Assembly: GCF_003369915.1 (NCBI RefSeq)
Contig: NC_046677.1
Coordinates: 23,392,913 to 23,456,912, forward strand
Length of the DNA: 64,000 bases
Source: Drosophila miranda
Lineage: Eukaryota > Arthropoda > Insecta > Diptera > Drosophilidae
Direction of reading: 5' to 3'
Shown here: positions 61,443 to 64,000 of the stretch, piece after piece
Numbering within the stretch: position 1 is the first letter of the stretch
Layout: every line of letters begins with the position of its first letter
Made by a program: the position numbers and the translations under genes
Notes under the pieces: model-generated
Seen by the model: the letters and a program-made list of their open reading frames with translations, nothing else
The model's database searches: none
Told to the model about the DNA's origin: nothing

Positions 61443-63052
61443 GGTGGTAATGCCCATACTCAATGAACTGGTGAGGCGTGGCCATCAGCTCACTGTGATC
61501 TCGTATGTGAATCATCCCCATGCGGCGGAGTGGCCCAACTACGAGCAGCTTTTGATCTCTCAGGCAGGCGAGGATCAATCGAGCACCACCATCAATTTGG
61601 TGCCCTTATCGGAACACACACCGACCCGATCTTTGCTGACTCTGTTTTGGGAATACATTGCTCTTCATTCGGAGGGCCAAGAGTCCTGTGAGCGCCTCTA
61701 CGCCAGTGGCCATGTGGAGACGGTCCTCAAGCGACACCAGACGAAGCCCTACGACCTCCTGCTCACGGAGTACTTCAATTCCGATTGCCAGCTGGCTTTG
61801 GCGAAGCTAATGGATCTGCCCATCATTGGCTTGAGCACGTGTGCGCTAATGCCCTACTACTACGATCGTATCGATCTGCCAGACACACCCTCCTTCATCC
61901 AGTCGGAGTTTGTAGGCTTTGCCGGTGTCCTCAGCTGGGACGAGCGTCTGGTGAACTTCATCCAAGCAAAGATGCTAAAGCTCCTCTACAAATATCACTC
62001 AATTCGGGCGGACAACGCCTTAGTCCGGAAGCATTTTGGCATCGATGTGGATGTGGATGAAGTGGCGCGCACTCAGACCGCCTTTATCTTTGGCAACCAG
62101 CACTACTCCCTGATGGGCAGTCGTCCGCAGTCCCGTCAATTCATAGAGGTGGGCGGTGTGCACCTTACCAGCCAAGCGGAGCAGGAGCTAACTCCAAACA
62201 TTGCTCAGTTCCTCGATCAATCGGATGTCCCCATAATCTTCATCAGCTGGGGGTCTATGGTTCGGATCTCCAGCATCGATGTGGATAAGCTTGCGGCCAT
62301 TGTTGAGGCTTTAGAACGGCAGCCCTTGCGCGTGATCTGGAAATGGGAGGCGGATGAAAAACCTAAAGTGGACTCTACTAAATTCCTGTTTGTGAAATGG
62401 GCTCCACAGTTGGCACTTCTTTGTGAGAGATAAAGCTTAAATCCCTCTGGACCACATACCTTATTGAATTGGGTCCGTTTTTCAGGTCACCCCAAAGTGG
62501 AGTTATTCTGGGCCCATGGCGGTCTTCTTGGCACTACAGAATCGGTACATTGCGGAAAGCCTATGCTGGTTACACCCATCTATGGCGATCAGTTCTTGAA
62601 TGCCTTTTCCGTGCAAAATCGAGGAATGGGATTGAAGCTGGACTATGAAGACATTAGAGTGACGAGAGTAACGCAGGCCCTCAACGAACTGAATAACACG
62701 AGGTATACATCATTGATATTTTGGTATATAATCTGGCTAACACTATTCTCTCTATTGAAGCTATGCCACTCGATCACTTGGCATCTCCAAGATCTTTAAC
62801 CAGCGTCAAAACAGTCCCCTAGAATCCGCCATCTGGTGTGTGGAGCATGTGATCCAGCATGGTCTGCTGGCTGCCGAAATGCTCCAGTCCCCAGGCATAG
62901 AACTCAATTGGTTCGTCTATCACTCGCTGGATAGTGTGTGCCTGATCTTCGTGGTGCTGATGGCACTGGCCTACAGCCTGTGCCACTTTTCTGGTGGTAG
63001 TTCATCAAAGTCTTTCAATGGCAATCGACGCAGGAAGTCAAAGAGATCTTAA
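61309..63052 (+). CDS. Dot: UDP-glycosyltransferase, Dorothy-like (540 aa)
   Basis: The coding sequence joins 61309-62422, 62486-62702 and 62761-63052. The introns are 63 and 58 bp (GTGAGA...TTCAG, GTATAC...TGAAG), and both junctions keep the frame. Residues 1 to about 29 form a signal peptide, and the mature start GNVLAVYPHFGFSH carries the His (about 43) at the family's catalytic position. The donor-sugar signature runs from WAPQ (364-367) through FWAHGG (379-384) to YGDQF (404-408). A single C-terminal membrane helix (about 502-519) is followed by a basic cytosolic tail ending KSKRS, a KxKxx ER-retrieval signal. The length is usual for insect UGTs (500-540). The family transfers sugar from UDP-glucose to small lipophilic molecules on the ER lumenal side. 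The location beside odd matches Dot (Dorothy), known from lymph-gland and pericardial-cell expression. The class call is certain; the symbol rests on remembered synteny. Confidence 0.9.
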
Positions 63053-63077
63053 GGCAAACTATGACATTCTTTATACC

Positions 63078-63083
63078 AATAAA
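63078..63083 (+). other. Polyadenylation signal of the UGT gene
   Basis: AATAAA 26 bp downstream of the UGT stop codon, within the 72-bp gap to the convergent Kunitz gene. Confidence 0.7.
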
Positions 63084-63124
63084 TATATTAAGAAAAAAGG
63101 AAGGGTGTTTCGTCTTTCCTGGCT

Positions 63125-63466
63125 TCAGTAGCGCAAGCGTTGCATGCAGTCTCTTCGACACTCTTCGAAGGTAAGGAAGTTGTTCTCCGTAGAGGCACAG
63201 CCCGTGTAGTAGAAGCTCTCACAGTTGCCCGTCTCCTTGTTGTAGGCATAACGCAGCTGACGTCCACGACAAAGACCCGGAGCTTTGGGCTGTTGGCAAG
63301 CTAAAGGGTACAACCATTAGCTTGGGATTTGCAGAGATTTCATTTACTCACCAATCAATAGCTGGACTTCGGCATGGCTTTTATTCTCCAAACTGGCTCC
63401 AAGCGTCAGGCTTAAACCCAACGCCAGCAGCAGCCAAAGTAGTCTCCACATCAGAATTAGCAGCAT
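63125..63466 (-). CDS. Secreted single-domain Kunitz (BPTI-type) protease inhibitor (96 aa)
   Basis: The coding sequence joins 63466-63352 and 63300-63125. The 51-bp intron has a GTGAGT donor and a TTTAG acceptor, and it splits the codon just before the first Kunitz Cys. Residues 1 to about 24 are a Leu-rich signal peptide (MLLILMWRLLWLLLALGLSL). After a short linker come six cysteines with the exact Kunitz spacing 8-15-7-12-3 (from ACQQPKAPGLCRGRQ to CRRDC). The residue after the second Cys, the P1 position, is Arg, which predicts inhibition of trypsin-like serine proteases. It acts outside the cell. The gene is convergent with the UGT gene. The position fits the Kunitz gene CG2816 of the D. 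melanogaster 24A region (from memory), so I leave the symbol blank. Confidence 0.92.
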
Positions 63467-63474
63467 TATTACTA

Positions 63475-63492
63475 ATTCATTAAATAATGAAT
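63475..63492. promoter_or_regulatory. TAAT dyad just upstream of the Kunitz gene
   Basis: ATTCATTA-AA-TAATGAAT is an 18-bp perfect dyad with two TAAT homeodomain cores, 9 bp upstream of the ATG. It probably overlaps the leader or core promoter. Confidence 0.35.
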
Positions 63493-64000
63493 CTATAACC
63501 TCCGTTTTGTGTGCTCCGTTCTGATCCGGTCGAGCGTCTGGCGTAGAATGTTCCCATATGAACTGTCATGCACTTTGACAGATTTTTCTCGGCTTTCTCT
63601 ACGGTTGAATCTCGGGTTTTCTTTTGCTTGGCACGTAGACGTGTGTTGCTTTTTTGCCCAAATTCGTTTCCATTTTCAGTTTTTCTTCGTCTTTTTGCAT
63701 ATTTTCTTACACTTGAGTGAAAACGTGAGTTTGCGGCCGGGGAGCTTACAAAATAGAGAGGTACCTCAAAAGCAGGAAGTACCTTGGATGAGGTCGAACT
63801 TTGAGTGAATATTTCTTATGAAATATTCTTTAGATATTGCTATATGAAAAGTAACTATCTATAAACACGACAAGCTTTTCCTCTTACAATAATTATTAAC
63901 TTTTGTCTGACCTAAGCGACACCAAGCCGAAGCTTTCCGAGCAAAAACGCAATCAACCGAAGGGCACTGCTGCATGATGCGCTTTTACAATTCTATAATT
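63493..64000. other. Upstream region of the Kunitz gene, nothing else recognised
   Basis: A 99-codon plus-strand frame at 63509-63808 has no domain and looks like chance. No RNA gene or repeat is recognised up to the window end. Confidence 0.5.

Overview
The window is fly (Drosophila) genomic DNA, most likely from an obscura-group species. It holds one copy each of two odd-skipped-family zinc-finger genes with short introns, then a UDP-glucosyltransferase gene and a Kunitz inhibitor gene. This order matches the sob–odd–Dot–Kunitz neighbourhood that I recall at cytological region 24A of D. melanogaster (Muller element B). The species assignment is an inference from divergence from the melanogaster proteins, heavy microsatellite content and the style of the dispersed repeats. 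No sequence search was possible.

Layout. 0-11 kb has no recognised gene. It holds a small ORF for a possible secreted peptide (297-467) and a dispersed repeat with 14-bp terminal inverted repeats (861-1792). 11.3-13.2 kb, minus strand: sob, two coding exons, 603 aa, five C2H2 fingers. 13.2-40.8 kb: about 27 kb without a convincing gene, full of simple repeats, probably regulatory DNA shared by sob and odd. 40.8-42.2 kb, minus strand: odd, two coding exons, 426 aa, four C2H2 fingers and a C-terminal eh1-like Groucho-binding motif. 42.4-57 kb: about 14.6 kb upstream of odd, with several candidate enhancer blocks (a pair of Su(H)-type sites, a Hunchback/Caudal-like A/T-tract cluster, a duplicated homeodomain/Bicoid-type block) and an 18-bp tandem array of CACTTG motifs. 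57.1-60.7 kb: a diverged large palindrome whose arms carry tail-to-tail copies of an unrecognised gene 3' end. 61.3-63.05 kb, plus strand: a membrane UDP-glycosyltransferase (Dot-like), three coding exons, 540 aa. 63.1-63.5 kb, minus strand: a secreted single-domain Kunitz inhibitor, 96 aa, convergent with the UGT gene.

Function. sob and odd encode nuclear zinc-finger regulators known in flies for embryonic segmentation and leg-joint formation, and they probably share enhancers. The UGT and Kunitz genes are unrelated enzyme/inhibitor genes that lie in the same syntenic block. The best candidates for something undescribed are the 3.4-kb palindrome with its embedded spliced gene fragment, the 56.8-kb tandem motif array, the duplicated homeodomain-site block upstream of odd, and the small secreted-peptide ORF at the left end.
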